The notes under the pieces are model-generated. The model saw only the letters and a list, made by a program, of their open reading frames with translations, was not told where the DNA came from and made no database searches. A stretch of 64,000 nucleotides of DNA from Telmatactis stephensoni (lineage: Eukaryota; Cnidaria; Anthozoa; Actiniaria; Isophelliidae). Within the stretch, counting starts at the first letter, position 1, and each line of letters starts with the position of its first letter. Below, piece after piece: positions 24,116 through 37,600 of the stretch. A program made the position numbers and the translations under genes. The DNA lies in contig JALIZF010001916.1 of assembly GCA_029948255.1 (NCBI GenBank), positions 1,269,001-1,333,000 on the forward strand, in the 5' to 3' direction.

Positions 24116-27100
24116 CTAATCTTGGTGGACAACATTTGGCTTGTAGTCAAGTTTGACAGCTTCTGATAATGACTTTGCATACATATCAAGTCTTGCTGTC
24201 ATCTATAAGAAGACAAGAGAAACATTTCAATTTTCAAAATGACAAAATAATAATAATGAATCTAAATGGTAATATTTTACCAAGCGAGGCAGTTGCCTTG
24301 GTAAAATTTCAGATATTATATTATTATTTTTTCTTTTTTTCTTTGCCAGAAATAGGCACTGCCAAATCATCATAACTTTAATACAATAAATATGTCGCAA
24401 ATGCCCCTCAAAATACTGGAAATTGCATTTCCAAGGGTCTGAATTTCAAATTTCAAATTTCAGTCAGGCTACAGCTTTGCAACTCAGGGTGAAACCTTCC
24501 CTCTTTTCTACATTTTTTATGCATGCCAGTGCCAAATGTTTTTGTGGTCCTGGTCCCTAATAGACTAATTTTAAATCAGTTTTATGAAAAATCCAACTCT
24601 AATGTTCTTCTATGAAAATTTTAGAATTTCTGGGAGAAAGCTAGCACCATTCTTACAAGATACTAAAAAGGAAAAAATATTGGTACGATGCATTAACAAC
24701 TTACAGGGAATCCCCATTTGTCCCTGATCTGTCGGCAAAGGTTAAGGTCAACTTCTGTCACCAACAGGCCATCTTGAGTTCTTGATAGCCCCTGGAAGAG
24801 CACATTGAATAGTCAAATGGATGGGATGCATGGATAGAATGGGATGGATGAAATGGGATGATAGAGTACTTGTGAAGAAATGGATAAATACATGGGATAA
24901 ATAAAATGGGATGGATAGGGTAAGGAAGTTGGGATAAATGGATGTATAAGGCATTTGGAAAGGAATGGATAGAAGGGATGGATAAAATGGGATGGGTAGA
25001 GTAATTGGTACGGATGGATGAGGTGGATGGATAAGGTACGTTGGAAGCAATAAATGAAAGAGATGGATGAAATGGGATTGAGAGAGTACTTGTGAAGAAA
25101 TAGATTGATAAATGGCATGGGGAAAATGGGATGGATGGATGGTGTAGTTGGTATGGATGGATGAGGTGGTATGGATAATGTACTTGGAAGTTGAAGTGAT
25201 GGATGAAATGGATGGGTGAAATGGGAAGGAGATAGTGCTTGGGAAGAAATGGTTAGATAAATGGGATGAACAAAATGGGATGGATGGGGTAGTAGGTATG
25301 GATGGCTAAAGTGGGATGGACAAGGAACTTGGGAATGAATGGATGGGTGAATAAATGAGCCTAATGTGCTACACTTACAGGTGTGCGACTTCCATCAGGT
25401 GCAGCAACATAAGATGATCCTGTATTAACAAATTAAAGTAAGAAAGCTCAACAAATGAAATATCATTCAATGCCTAAAACTAAATCAGCTGAAAAACTGC
25501 TTACTTACCATAAAATTCCCCAAAGTCTTTATGTGCTTTAAAAGTGGAAAACAAATTTCACATCAGTGTCAATATAATTCATCAATTTCTGAATTTCTGA
25601 CATTAAACACACATACTATGATAAATGGCATACCTGGTTTACCATCTCCTGATGTAAACTCATTTTCAAAAGTTTCCTTTAAAGTAAAAACACAAATTTA
25701 TGTCATTCATAGTCCGTAGTCAGAATGGATAGAGGTAACAGATGACCACTTTCAATACAATACACTTTCTTACAAATTCCTGCAATACAGTATACTTACA
25801 GTTCCAACTCTGTTGATGGCAACAGTGAAGTATGAGTTTGCAATGGCAGCATTTCTTGCTTCAATGGGCCATAACGGTTCACTAAGATCAACATTTCATA
25901 CACATTTGCATCCACATTTGTACAAGGAGAACTCACTAGGGTCCCATTACTAGAAGGTAGATTAGCATTAACCCAGGGTTAAGTTAAAGAAAACAACCAG
26001 CTTCTAGCAACTGGGCCCAGGCCATACCCATCAAAGGAAAAGCTGATGGAACAAGGGGGTAAACAACACACTGATTGACTAGTCGAGAGAAATTTGGATG
26101 AATGAATCTATGACAAGTGTTACAGAGCAAAGCCCAGAAGTATGACCAGCTATAATGTATTCTCATTCTTTTGAAAGAGCAATCATCCAATCAGCATCCA
26201 AGGAATCTCTTATCTTATCTCCCATCTAAGCACTTATTGGAGGATGATGAGACAAAAGTATGTGAATACACTGGTCACAGTTTTGAGCTTTGTGCTCTAT
26301 TTTAACTTTGCAAAGGTAAAATAGTTTTGGTGAAGATGGGATTCTAGAGTGTGAACGACCACCACAGGAATCCCATCCAAGAAGCAAATAGACCAACTTT
26401 ATAAGAAACAACTCTACGACTTGCATTTGCAGTGTCCCATTGAAAAACTCTTCAAAAATATGAGAGCTCATACCTCAGGGCTCCTACTGTTGCTGATGGA
26501 TTGAAAACTATCTCAGCTCCATTGATACCAAACATTAACCAGTTCAGTGGATGATGCCGAGAAAAGCATATGCTAACAGCAATGCGACCTTGAAAGAAGT
26601 GTAAATTTGTATATCGTTACCAATACAAAGGTTATAATCAATCATTATAGTAAATTAAATCATTTATAAGCATTCTTTTTTAACATTTCATACTAATTAT
26701 ATTTCATACCAAATTGTGTCTGAAAGACCTGGTGTCCTGTATTTCCTTCCATGTAATATGTTGACTGAAAAAAGTATAAAAAAAAGTACAAAAGTAACTA
26801 ATTGTTCTAATAAGATTCCTATTACAAGACCAAGTAATAAACACTGATAACCAAAATGATCATAGATTGGTGATCACTAAAATTCCCTTTTAGAGGAGTT
26901 TTCTGGCACAGTCACAGCACGGCTCAATAAATTACAGCAGGAATTTCAAATGTTTTTATAGACGTCACGGCACCATAGCACAGTGCAGTCTGCTTCACAC
27001 CCATACGACAATCTACTCTATAATATCCCATGTCCCTAACCTCAACCCAAAAGCAAAGGAACAGTTGGGTTCAAACACTGAATACATGTTCAAAATCCAT

Positions 27101-30100
27101 GAATTGGAGGATGGCACAATCACTACACAACAGTTACATATCAGAAATTTCTTATTGAAATGAAATGTTCTTACTGAAACCATGACATGGCTACAAACAA
27201 CAGTCAGTTTTTTATTGCTTTAATTTTGATAATGATGTTACTAGAATTTAGTCAACATACCTCATTGAAATCTCCAACTCTTGGGATGTGATTCTTCCTC
27301 GTTTTACCCAGGATTTCCCCAGTATTTGATATGACAACTACAGATGTATAAGAATTACAAAACATTTATTAGAAACAATCAACAGTCTTTACCAAGTGCG
27401 AAATGATCCTCCATAAAAAAATGCCACCAAAGTCTCACCAAATTTCAATCAAATTCCACAGGTTTCAAAGTCTCTTTTTGCAAAAGTCTTGAAATTTGAA
27501 AACAAAGGAAATTGATCAAATTGCATCTCAGGCTCTCAAGAAAAATGCTTGTCTTTCTTTTCATGTGAGCATTTATGGATGATTGGGGTGGTCAGATTAA
27601 TTTAATATATGCATGTACACACTTGTACAGTCGAGCCTCCACCTATGGACACCTATGCTAAGCAGCCATCTCCCATAAGCAGACAGCAGCCCTCAGTCCC
27701 TTCTTCTGACTACAATTTTAACTTCACATAAGCAGACACCTCTCTTAAAGAGACAATGACACACAGGGTGTCGGTTTATGGGAGGTTGACAACTGTACTT
27801 TAGCAATAATGGAAACTCAGGTGTTCCCTTGGCTCTTCTTAAAAAGGATTCCAAAAAGCATAGAGCAGATTTCATATGACTGTACAAACAGCATGGTCAG
27901 CATAGTTACGGAAGGAATTTCAAGTATTTGTTATAGACATTATGATACTATCGCAGTCGCTCATGGCATGGTGCAGTACATTTCACTTTCATACAAACAC
28001 TGCTCTATAAGGTTTACAAAATCCAATGTTAAATATCATTGAAAAAGGGTTACAATATACTTTACATGTATTATATTTTTATTAACTAGATTATTATACC
28101 TGAAGTATTCCACACGATGTCCTGATGATCAATATCTCGTTCCAGTATGGAGTTTATTATAACCATGTTATGCTGTTTTGCAAGCTGTGAGATAGAAAAA
28201 ACATGCCTTTATTATTATTCTCTTCTAAAAACAACCAGACGTTTTTATAAGCAACCAAAAAATCAGTTTCCAGTGGGTTATCACAGAGTGTTTATAAGTT
28301 GACCTGTAGAGTGTGTATTAGTAGGTGTAATTTATGTATTCATGAACATCCTATTGTTAAATATACAAAAATTACAACGAAAATTGCCCAGGGAGGTTCT
28401 TCGGGGTCAAAATGCTAGGGATGATCGTCGGAAACCTCCAAAATGTACCCTAAAAAATACCCAAATGCCAAAATTTTCGAACCTAAAAAATACCTAACAG
28501 CTCAAAAATACCCCTAAAAAATACCAAAAAATCAAACAAAAAACTGACAAAGAAAACAATTGAACAGCACTAATTCAAAGTGTTGTTGTTTGTACCCCTA
28601 AAAAATACCATCTTTTCTGAAAAACCTTGGATTTTCTCTGACGACCCCTAAAAAATACCAAATCGGCGATTTCAACCCCTAAAAAATACGACGATCATCC
28701 CTAGCACACCAATATAGGGAGTACCCCTCCCGGGGAAAATTGTCAATGAAGTGATTTCTTAAAGGCCAGAAAACATCACTATCATGTCTTCAAACCATTG
28801 TTTCTTCAATACAAATTTAAACCTTTTTGTTGGCATTTCATTTTGCACTTCATTTTGTTCAGGTTAGCACTTATTACACTTATTACCGTTATCATTGTGA
28901 CCTGTGAAGCTCAAAGTCTTATTTGGAAACTTGCATTTAGACGGACGTCAATCAAATCACTCAACTGATACATATTGCGATCCCCAAGAAAAGTGCTTCA
29001 AATTTATGATAAAAGTTAATTATACATTTAAAGATTATATTTACCTAAACTTTCCTTGCAAATTCAAGGCATTTTTCTTGAGAATCGCTATTTGTATTGG
29101 TGGAGTGATTTGATTGACCTTCACAGGTTGCACTTCAATGATAACAATTATAAGTTGTACTCACTGATGCAGTAGTCAAGGGAAAAGAGCAAAAGAGAAT
29201 ACAGACTAAAAAGTTGACATTTTTTACTAGAGACATGGACGTTTGAAGGCATGATGAGAAACACCACTTTGTTGGCATCCAAGGTATTGATTTTCTACCT
29301 CCTGACAGAACTTCACTGTTGGGCCATCTTTTGCCGACTCTGCAAATTCCGACCATGGCTGTTTTTCTCGAGTGCAGAATGCAAATGGCATGTCTAAATA
29401 GAAAAATGAATAGAGACTGAAACAATAAATGCAAGTTTGTAGAAACTTCATATTAGACTGGTTCTCACTAGTGATGCAAGCATAAGTGCAAAACAGTATA
29501 TATGCAGGAATGCAGACTCAAAAATGTACTGCTCATTAGCAGTTACATTGTAACTTGTCTATTTTCACACCTATGTGATAGAAACATGGATGATGATACA
29601 GAGTCTGTGTATGTTGCTTGCACTTGTGCTTGCATTTAATACATGCACCTGGAATGAATAAGACTTGTAATGAATAATACTCACGCCAGCATTCCTGAAA
29701 GCATATCACATTCACACCACAAAGGGCTGCAGTATTAACGATGTCCCTTATTCTATCATGGAGGGCATCTCTCTTAAGAAAATCACAAAAGATATTCACT
29801 TATTTGAGAATGATACTGTTTGTCAATTTCAAACAGTGGTCCATAAGAGTTCCAGCAAGAAATCAAAAGTATAACTTCTGTCCTTATAAAAGTATTCATA
29901 GCGTTCTCAAGCATTCTAAGCTAAGTAGACAGTCACCAACTTGAAGTACCCAGCTAATAAGTACTAATATTAAGCACTTGGCTAATAAGCACTCGGCATC
30001 TAGAACTATTCATTCAATACATTGGCAATAATTGGCCCTGATCTCACTTTAGACAGGCTTCATGTGCTTCACCAAAGAAAAATGCAAGCAAGATGCAGGG

Positions 30101-33100
30101 TCTGTGGTCTGTAGTCTTTATTGGGGGTGTTAAGCCTGCTTTGCAGATTCAATTATTTTGTGCTCAAAAATCTTGCAAAATGTTTTGGGAGGGCGAATAA
30201 TCAAGTGCTTGAGGTACTTCCTGTTTGCAGCTTGTAAATATTTTTCTTAACATAAGCCCCAGGGAGCCAACAGTTCCCATGGTCATCTATTGTCACATGT
30301 CATCCCTCATGAACTTGTAATAGGACCTAGTCCTACTTAGATGGTCAATACAGGAACCCCAGATGGAGAAAAAACACAAGGAGGAGTTGCCTCTTGGCAA
30401 GGCTCAGGGTTATTATAGATATTTTCAATACCTGCTTTGCAATGGGAGCATTGGTTGGAAGTACAATTTTGTTTTGTACTGCTCCAATACGAACAATCCT
30501 TGGACTACGAAGTTGTTCTTCAGCAGCAGGTATCTTATAGCCAGCCAGTTGAAAGCCATTGCTTTCTGCAAGTGCTATGGCCTTTTCAGGTAGCTCCAAC
30601 TTGCTGTGTGATAAAGTTCACATCCCATCAGAATATTTAACTATAGTACAATTGTAACTCACTTTTAACAAGAGTCACCAGTTTTAAGAGTTACCAATTA
30701 TAATAGACCTTTTTTGAGTTAACTGTGTTCATACCGCTGTAAAATTAGACAACAGACTCACTGGTGCAGGGATTAGCCTCGAGTCAAGGTAAATTATTCA
30801 AAAATACCAGCGAGAAGCAAAACATTTTGACTTTAAGAACAATACAGAAATCAATTTCATTCCCATGGGTCTTTCTTGAAAAGGAGGCTAACCCTGCATA
30901 AATGCGCCTTTTGTCAAGAAGCTCAGCAGGTCTCTAGTAATTGGAAAATGGACTATTGACCATTGTTAACAGTGTATATAATTTAAAGGAGCACTTGGAT
31001 CAAAATCAATGAAAATTGAAAATGACTTGAAACTTATAGACAGTACCAATAAACACCATGAATCAATATTTTCTTCATATCCAAACGAGGTGGTTAAAAT
31101 TATCAAGGTTATTAGCATCATCTAAATTGTGAGTAAATGACGTCATTATGACATCACATATTATGACATATTGATATTATCAGTTTTCAAGTTTCACTGA
31201 TTTTCATCCAAGTGGGCCTTTAATGAGTATAATTGAAAAACATTCTAATGGGACCACAGTCAATATATTGGATGCACATATTGATACTAGCTACCACTGC
31301 AGTATACATATTAGACACATTCAAAACCATTCAGTGTTATGCAATATGTACCTTTCTGCCTATATTATTTTGTAAAGACTACATGCTATCTACCTATAGA
31401 AAAACAGTGCAAAAGCATTAGAGTTCCAGTTAACTTTTTTAAGCTTATCTGAGCTAGGGGTTATATAAGAATTTTTCAGAGGGGTCATGCAAATGCTACA
31501 CTGAATACTTGAGATGAATGTTGTAAACAAATTTTGCAAAGGTGTCAACAAATAATTTTTTGGGGGAAATCTGCAATAACTGTTAGTCTAGCTAAACCCT
31601 GGGGGGGGGGGGGTACTCAACCCCATTTTGGATAGTGGTGTGCCGCTGGAGTCCTAGAAACCTAACCCTGTTCAAGACACTCGAAAGTGAAAAAATCATA
31701 CCCTGTTCAAGACAAAAGAGAAGAAAATCGACCCTAGCCTCATCATTCGATTCCGATCCGTTGCATATAATTACTCGTGCCCAGGCCTTTAGGCCGGCAC
31801 GAGTCTAGGTTTGGGTTTTCTTCTATCAATCTATCGTCGTAGTCGAGAATGTGCCATGAAAACGAGGCAAGCCACAGGCACCCCAGGCAATCATTTAGAG
31901 CAGCGTGTAACACCAGCGTATAAAGCAAATAGACGGGCCCGGGTTCGAATCCTCATGGAATAAAAAGATTTTTTTTTCGCCTAACTATGTAGTAAATATT
32001 ATCTTTTCATTTTTTTGTATGCTTTTTTCTGGTTTTGAAGCATTTTAAGCTGTCTTTTAATTTGATTTAATTTCCAATATATTTTGACTCAAGCGACAGC
32101 TTGTCTGGTGATTGTCTGGCTCTTCGATTTGAGAAATTCAAGAATGTATTTCAATGTTCTCTGTAATTAAATGGTATGGCTAAAATTTTTTGGCGTACAA
32201 ACTAAATTAATACTATTAGAAAGTCAATGATTACAAAGCAACAGCTACTTTAAAATATCAAAGAAAATAGACCGAGGTCAAACAGGTCACCCAAACAGGA
32301 CGGTGTGCTTTCGTGACGCTACAACTAACATTGTGAATCGCTGTTTAATACCCTAGCAGCTATAAAATTACTTAATAAATATCAGACATAAAGGCAGCTC
32401 ATATCTAAATGCCTTTTTAATTGGAAATTTAGGAGCGAGACCGATACCTCCATGAGTTCAAATCAGCTTGCCGGCGAAGCAGACAAATATTCCCCCGTTC
32501 AGTACCGAACTCAAAACGTGACCAAACTGGCTTTAAAACATATTTATTCTCATGTCAGACTGAATTCCACTTGGGCACGAGTAAACGCACTATGTGCGTC
32601 TAGTTAGACAAAAAAACGGCTGAGGAAACGCTCTTTTTGTTTATTTTGAATATAGTACCCGATCTAAGACACAAAAAGATGATATGGCTTGGGATCTCAT
32701 CAAAATTATAGATCCTGTTCAAGACAATATTTGGGTAATATGTATGTATACCCTGTTCAAGACAGCATGCAGGGCCAAAAACCATACCCTAGGCAGTGGC
32801 ACATACCTGTATAGCAAATATATGGGAGTACCCCCCCCCCTCGGGGGGGGGGGGGGGGGCTAAACCTGAATTCTGAAACCTGTATACAGCAACTGTACTA
32901 TACAACAGGCCTAAGGGATTAACTCCTCTAAATAAGCTAGTAATACAAATAATTTGTGTGTTCCAAAGCGTAAAGTTTTGAGCATTTTGTTCTGAATTTG
33001 ACAATAGATTTTTGACCATTTTTGGCTGAAATAGGGCAATATACTTTAAGATAACACAACTTTATTGGTGTGAAAAAGGGAAGGAAATAGCCACAATTTC

Positions 33101-34018
33101 TGGTCTGCAGTTGAGTATGTGTTTCACTGTGCATGATCCTATAATTATACCCATAAAGTACTACCTCCCTGGTGCCAGAAATTATCCTTTGGATCTCCTA
33201 TTGTTCTTGCATATCTGTCTTGTGCTCATCACCAGGGGGCACTCCCCTATATATGCTATATAGGTACATATTTGTCCCTAATGTTTACCATATAAAAGTT
33301 TTCAGCATTTTGGTCAAAAATTGGGTATAGATTTTGACAATTTTAGTGTGGAATAGGATAAACTTTGAAGAGAAATTTGCACATTTTGTATGAAATAGGG
33401 AAGGAAACAGTCAAATTTTCTGGTCTGGGTCTTGAATAGGGTAAGGATTTAATCAATCATCATCAATTACACCACACGCAAATTTCCAGACAGTAGCCCC
33501 CAAGTTGACTCATCATGCAAGTACAGCAAGTATACAGACTACAAGCAAGTGAATGAGGCCTTAAAATCATGCATTACAACCAGTAGTGGAGCTACAGGTG
33601 CTGGAATATGCCTAAACCTAAACCTAAAACAGCATTATTACTGCCCGGCCCCTCGCCCACCAACACCATAATCAGACTAATAGAACTTGTACCTGGGACA
33701 CACATTTCCACACATTTTACAACACAAGTGTATGGTGTTGATTATTGGAATTAAGAATTTTGCAAGTTGTACTAAATTAAAGAAATAAACTTTATATCTA
33801 TCTGCCTCAAACTTCCACACGTTGGACTGACTTGCAACCAGGGTCCAGTATCCACGTGTTTTATATGTGCACCCATGCGTATTAGTAAATATGTCAGTTT
33901 TCTACATGCATACAGACCTTGTTAGATTCCCATACAGTATTCTCTTTACTTCTTTCAGCTCCTCTGAGGGAATGTGCTTTTCAAGGGTCTCTTCCAAACT
34001 TACGAAACTTTCCGCCAT
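24116..34018 (-). CDS. UPB1: beta-ureidopropionase, 14 exons
   Basis: Last step of reductive pyrimidine breakdown: N-carbamoyl-beta-alanine to beta-alanine, CO2 and ammonia, in the cytosol. Exons in coding order: 34018-33918, 30603-30432, 29772-29685, 29393-29299, 28184-28100, 27337-27261, 26764-26710, 26588-26474, 25881-25800, 25676-25634, 25535-25509, 25419-25379, 24791-24705, 24202-24116. Lengths sum to 385 codons in continuous phase, i.e. 384 aa, the same as the human enzyme. The nitrilase-family triad is E118 (in ICFQE), K195 (in KTRKNHIPR) and C232 (in SICFSRHHP). The last motif differs from the human NICYGRHHP at three non-catalytic positions. Exon 11 is only 27 bases. Introns carry a GGATGG minisatellite, several MITEs and a Helentron-like element. 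Head-to-head with AACS. Confidence 0.96.
24811..25352 (+). repeat. GGATGGATAAAATGGGAT-type minisatellite
   Basis: About 540 bases of imperfect units such as ATGGGATGGATGAAATGGGA, with higher-order recurrence of TACTTGTGAAGAAATGGAT. It fills most of the 587-bp intron between UPB1 exons 12 and 13, so length change would alter intron size. Its antisense ORFs (proline/histidine/isoleucine repeats) are repeat artefacts. Confidence 0.92.
27625..27798. mobile_element. 174-bp MITE
   Basis: Ends GTACAGTCGAGCCTCCACC and GGAGGTTGACAACTGTAC are imperfect inverted copies. Interior words ATAAGCAGACA recur. Weak relatives of the interior occur near 45930-46150 and 55720-55790. Confidence 0.75.
28418..28701. 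mobile_element. MITE family G, copy 1
   Basis: 13-bp ends GGGATGATCGTCG and CGACGATCATCCC. The interior repeats CCTAAAAAATACC at least six times. A related element is at 49425-49606. In the UPB1 intron between exons 4 and 5 region (28185-29298). Confidence 0.8.
31590..32850. repeat. G-run flanked repeat (CCTGTTCAAGACA family) hosting a second element
   Basis: Left part (31590-31770) and right part (32605-32850) share CCTGTTCAAGACA motifs in both and are bounded by long G and C runs next to TACTC and GAGTA. The Helentron-like copy at 31772-32603 sits in the middle, so this looks like one repeat split by another. In UPB1 intron 1. Confidence 0.65.
31772..32603 (+). mobile_element. Helentron-like (rolling-circle) non-autonomous element, copy 1
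   Basis: The 5' end TTACTCGTGCCC is complemented by GGGCACGAGT, which lies about 20 bases short of the 3' end. The 3' terminus is a hairpin ACGCAC-TAT-GTGCGT (32585-32599) followed by CTAG, then T. This asymmetric arrangement with a 3' hairpin and CTRR-like end is the Helentron/Helitron2 signature as I know it. Inside, CCATGA (31854) and TCATGG (31953) close a 105-base tRNA-like segment that contains a perfect Pol III B box GGTTCGAATCC (31942-31952). A second, clearly homologous copy is at 44408-45319. No protein is encoded. Confidence 0.7.
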
Positions 34019-34640
34019 CTTGGCTTCCGTTCAAACCAAAATCGAGAGAGACTGGAAAGAGGGACAATCTCTTTGTTATGGGTGGGGAGGGAGATTAGAA
34101 TGCGTGAGTATTATCAAAATTAAATAACTTATTCAAATTTTACCACAGCATTTACTGGAAATGATATTTTTATTCCACATAAGTATAGAGTTTTTATATC
34201 TGAAGAAAGGATCTAAGGTTATAAAATGCACAATTGTGATATTTGTACAAAATGTCTACTTACCCTCCCCTACTGTGAACATCACCTCATATCAGGTGTA
34301 TTTAGCGGTAACTTTATTCATTGATCTGACTTTGCCGACCTCAATTTGCAGTTTGCTTTTGCCATGCATTAACCAAACTGCTGTTTGGATGAGTTCGGAT
34401 TGGTTTATTTGATTTGCATGACACACAGAAATGATTGTTTCGTAATCTTCGACGATATTTCGGCCATTTTGTGACGTGGCGCGAAATTGCGAAAATTCCC
34501 TGGATCACTCAAGCGTTGCTAAGATAGAAATTTTCCAATCGCTAGATTGCTCACTTAATATTTCTCATTGATTGTTATTTCTGGCCTTGGAAAAATCAAA
34601 GAATTACAGAAATAGGTCTTTAGAATTTTAAAAGAACATC
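34019..34640. promoter_or_regulatory. candidate bidirectional promoter of UPB1 and AACS
   Basis: Only 622 bp separates the UPB1 ATG (minus, 34018) from the AACS ATG (plus, 34641). The stretch has inverted CCAAT motifs (ATTGG near 34399), a CpG-containing block near 34440-34520 (GTGACGTGGCGCGAAATTGCG) and no good splice sites. I infer a shared promoter region from position. Confidence 0.6.
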
Positions 34641-37600
34641 ATGGCATCTGTGATAGCAGAATCTCCTCAGCTGATGTGGAAGCCCAAAAACACAGAGACC
34701 AACATGGGCGCTTTCCGTCGAATTGTCAACAGAAATTATGGCTTAAATTTGGGTAAGTTTGTCCCACATTTTAACTTCAGAGCTACCACTTAACTTTTCA
34801 GAATTCTTTGTAGATTTTTAAGTATATTTTTCCTTGCTAAATTGTTTGATGTTGTGAGTGTTTTCAAGCGTACCAAATTTCTGGTCAACTCATCAAATTC
34901 ACCCGTCAGACGATGATGTAACTTGTAGACTCTCAAAAACTTAAGGATAGATACTGTTATCTATATGACTTTTTAACGGTGTTAATAATCATTAGCCAAA
35001 TACTAAAGTCCAGGGGGAAAATGAGTCTTTTTTGGAAATTTGAATTCAGTACGCTCTGAATTTTACTTCTTGAAATTTAAGTTATATTTACAACTTACTC
35101 TATACACACACCCGCGACACACCCCCAAATATGTCACAACTCAAAAAAAAATTATTTTGACTAGAAAAATGTCTTTCGAATAAAATATATTCTGTCTTTT
35201 ATTTGATTATCACAAAATTTTTAAATTTTTGAATGAATAGTATAAACTCATTTTTCACAATTTTCACTAATTTATTCAATTTATTCCCAAACATTTGAAA
35301 GTATTGACATTACACTTGCATATCATTGTTCTCACAAGAACTTTTCTACCATTCATAGAAACATATCATGATCTCTGGAAATGGAGTGTTGAGCAATACC
35401 CTCATTTTTGGGAGACTTTTTGGATGTATTCCAACATTGTCCATTCACAAACATATAAAGAGGTAATTTAATCTTCTCTCTCTCAGCCAAAAGTAATTTT
35501 CAAATGACTGAAAATTAGAAAAAAATCTAGATTGCTTATATTTAGATATATTCATTCAGGTTGTAGATACAACTAAAACTATCGATGAAATCCCAGAATG
35601 GTTTGCTGGCTCCAAATTGAATTATGCTGAGAATTTACTTCGTTATGATGGCGACAAGGTTGCTATATACACAGCAGGTACAGCATAATATGTATTATTT
35701 AATTTTGTTTGCTCTACTGCTATTGTATTTAAACACGTGTGTACGGTATGTCTTTGTACTATAATATAAACACTATTTAGTGCCAGCTGTGCATCGATCC
35801 CTGCCAGCTCTAATACAAACATGATAGCTTGCCACATCAGTGGTATGTGTGATAATATCTTAAATACTTAATAAATGAGAACTTGAATAATTAATAATGG
35901 TAATAGAACTGAGTGGAGTGCAATTTGGGCTGAAATCACACTCGTGATTAACAAATTGCACTCCCGCGATTACAAAATTGCACAACCGCGTAGTGTGATT
36001 TCAGCCCAAAATTGCACGACACGAAGTTCTATTACCTATTAATCATATTCATTTTGAAATCACAATAAAGATTCAAACGTAACTCTTTTATCAGGCTGCA
36101 GTTCCAAAATGACTTTATTATTAACGATCCTATATCCAATCTTAGATACACCATGTGACATTTAAAAAAAAAAAGAAGACTATAAAATTGTCTCTTAATA
36201 GTGTTGTAAATGTGACATTTCCATAGACATTTTATTTGATTGGTTGATTTTCTTGAAATCTGCTATGTGATTGGCAGACAAAATGATGCTATTAATGATT
36301 CAAAATAGTGCGATTAATGCTTAAATCGCACACTTTTTAACCAATCAGATTGCAGAATTTGTGAGTGATTTCAAAATGGATATGATTAAACTAATAATAC
36401 TTGTACACGTAGGTGAGGGTCAAGAGGTAAAGAGCATCACCTTCAGTCAACTGAAACAGAAAGTAACCATTTTGGCTTCAGCATTAAGAAATCTTGGGAT
36501 CAAGAAAGGTGATAGAGTTGTCGGTAAGTAAAATTATTGCAGTATAATAATAATCAAAATATATGTGCATTTATCATATGACCACTATAAGGCCCTGTAT
36601 AAGCCTATAACTGGAAAATGACAGGGCACATACAGATATTCAAAGGTGGTCCAGAAAAACCTGTATCCAAACCAGGACTCATGCATGCATCTAAAAATAA
36701 AAATAAATTATTTAATCAAAAAAGTCATACAGTAAAATGCTTAGACAGAAAATATGTAAGTTGTGTGATTGTGGTTCATTCTGTACAGAGTTCACTGTGC
36801 TCAGTCTGTATAGCCCCTTGAGCCAAATATTTCCCCATCCTATCATCCCACTCAGTCAATAAATACATATTATGACCTACCCTCTATCAAAATGAGCAAA
36901 GGATTTTAACCCTCTGGCAATCAATCATGCTCAGACTTTGCTACAAGTTAGCCTATTTGGGTTGTCTATGGATGGTTGAATAGCTTGTCCTTTTTGAATC
37001 CCTATATTTTTTATAATTATCAGGCTACATTCCAAACTGTGCATTAGCTGTTGAGGCAATGCTGGCTACAGCTAGTATAGGTGCAATATGGAGTTCTACA
37101 TCACCAGACTTTGGAGTCACTGTAAGTAACCTGTGTAGGTCTATGTTGTAGGCAAAATTTACTAACCAATGTAATTGACCTGGTCACTTTGACCCACAAA
37201 CTGTCAAATTTGCTGTCATGGTCAATGTTAACCTACTTAGCTGTACAGTCACATGTACCTCATGGTTTGCCTCTCTGTGGTGGACAGCCCTACCCCCCCC
37301 CCCCCCCCCCTCCTCAGTGCCACACCCCCCAACAATAATTGTTGACCATGTTGACCAATTATTGACCATCAATCTAATACATATATTTGTTCTAGATAAG
37401 GAAAAAACCTTTGCACAAAAATACCACTTAATTGTATTCTGCCCCAGGGTATAGCTTTTGTAGAGAGGTTTTATTGTTTTCATGGACATCAATAGAAATT
37501 TGAACAGTCAGCAGAAATGGTACCATATTAGGTGGAATGTTGAGAGCAAATTAAGTTGGCATACAAAGTCAGAGTTCATAGCCTGACAACATGGGACTAA

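Noticed and set aside
24748..25118. Two antisense frames of about 100 codons rich in P, I, H, S
   Set aside because: Translation of the GGATGG minisatellite; no independent coding signal.
31942..31952. Functional tRNA gene
   Set aside because: Perfect B box, but T-stem pairing is poor and the segment is 105 bases; present twice within a mobile element.
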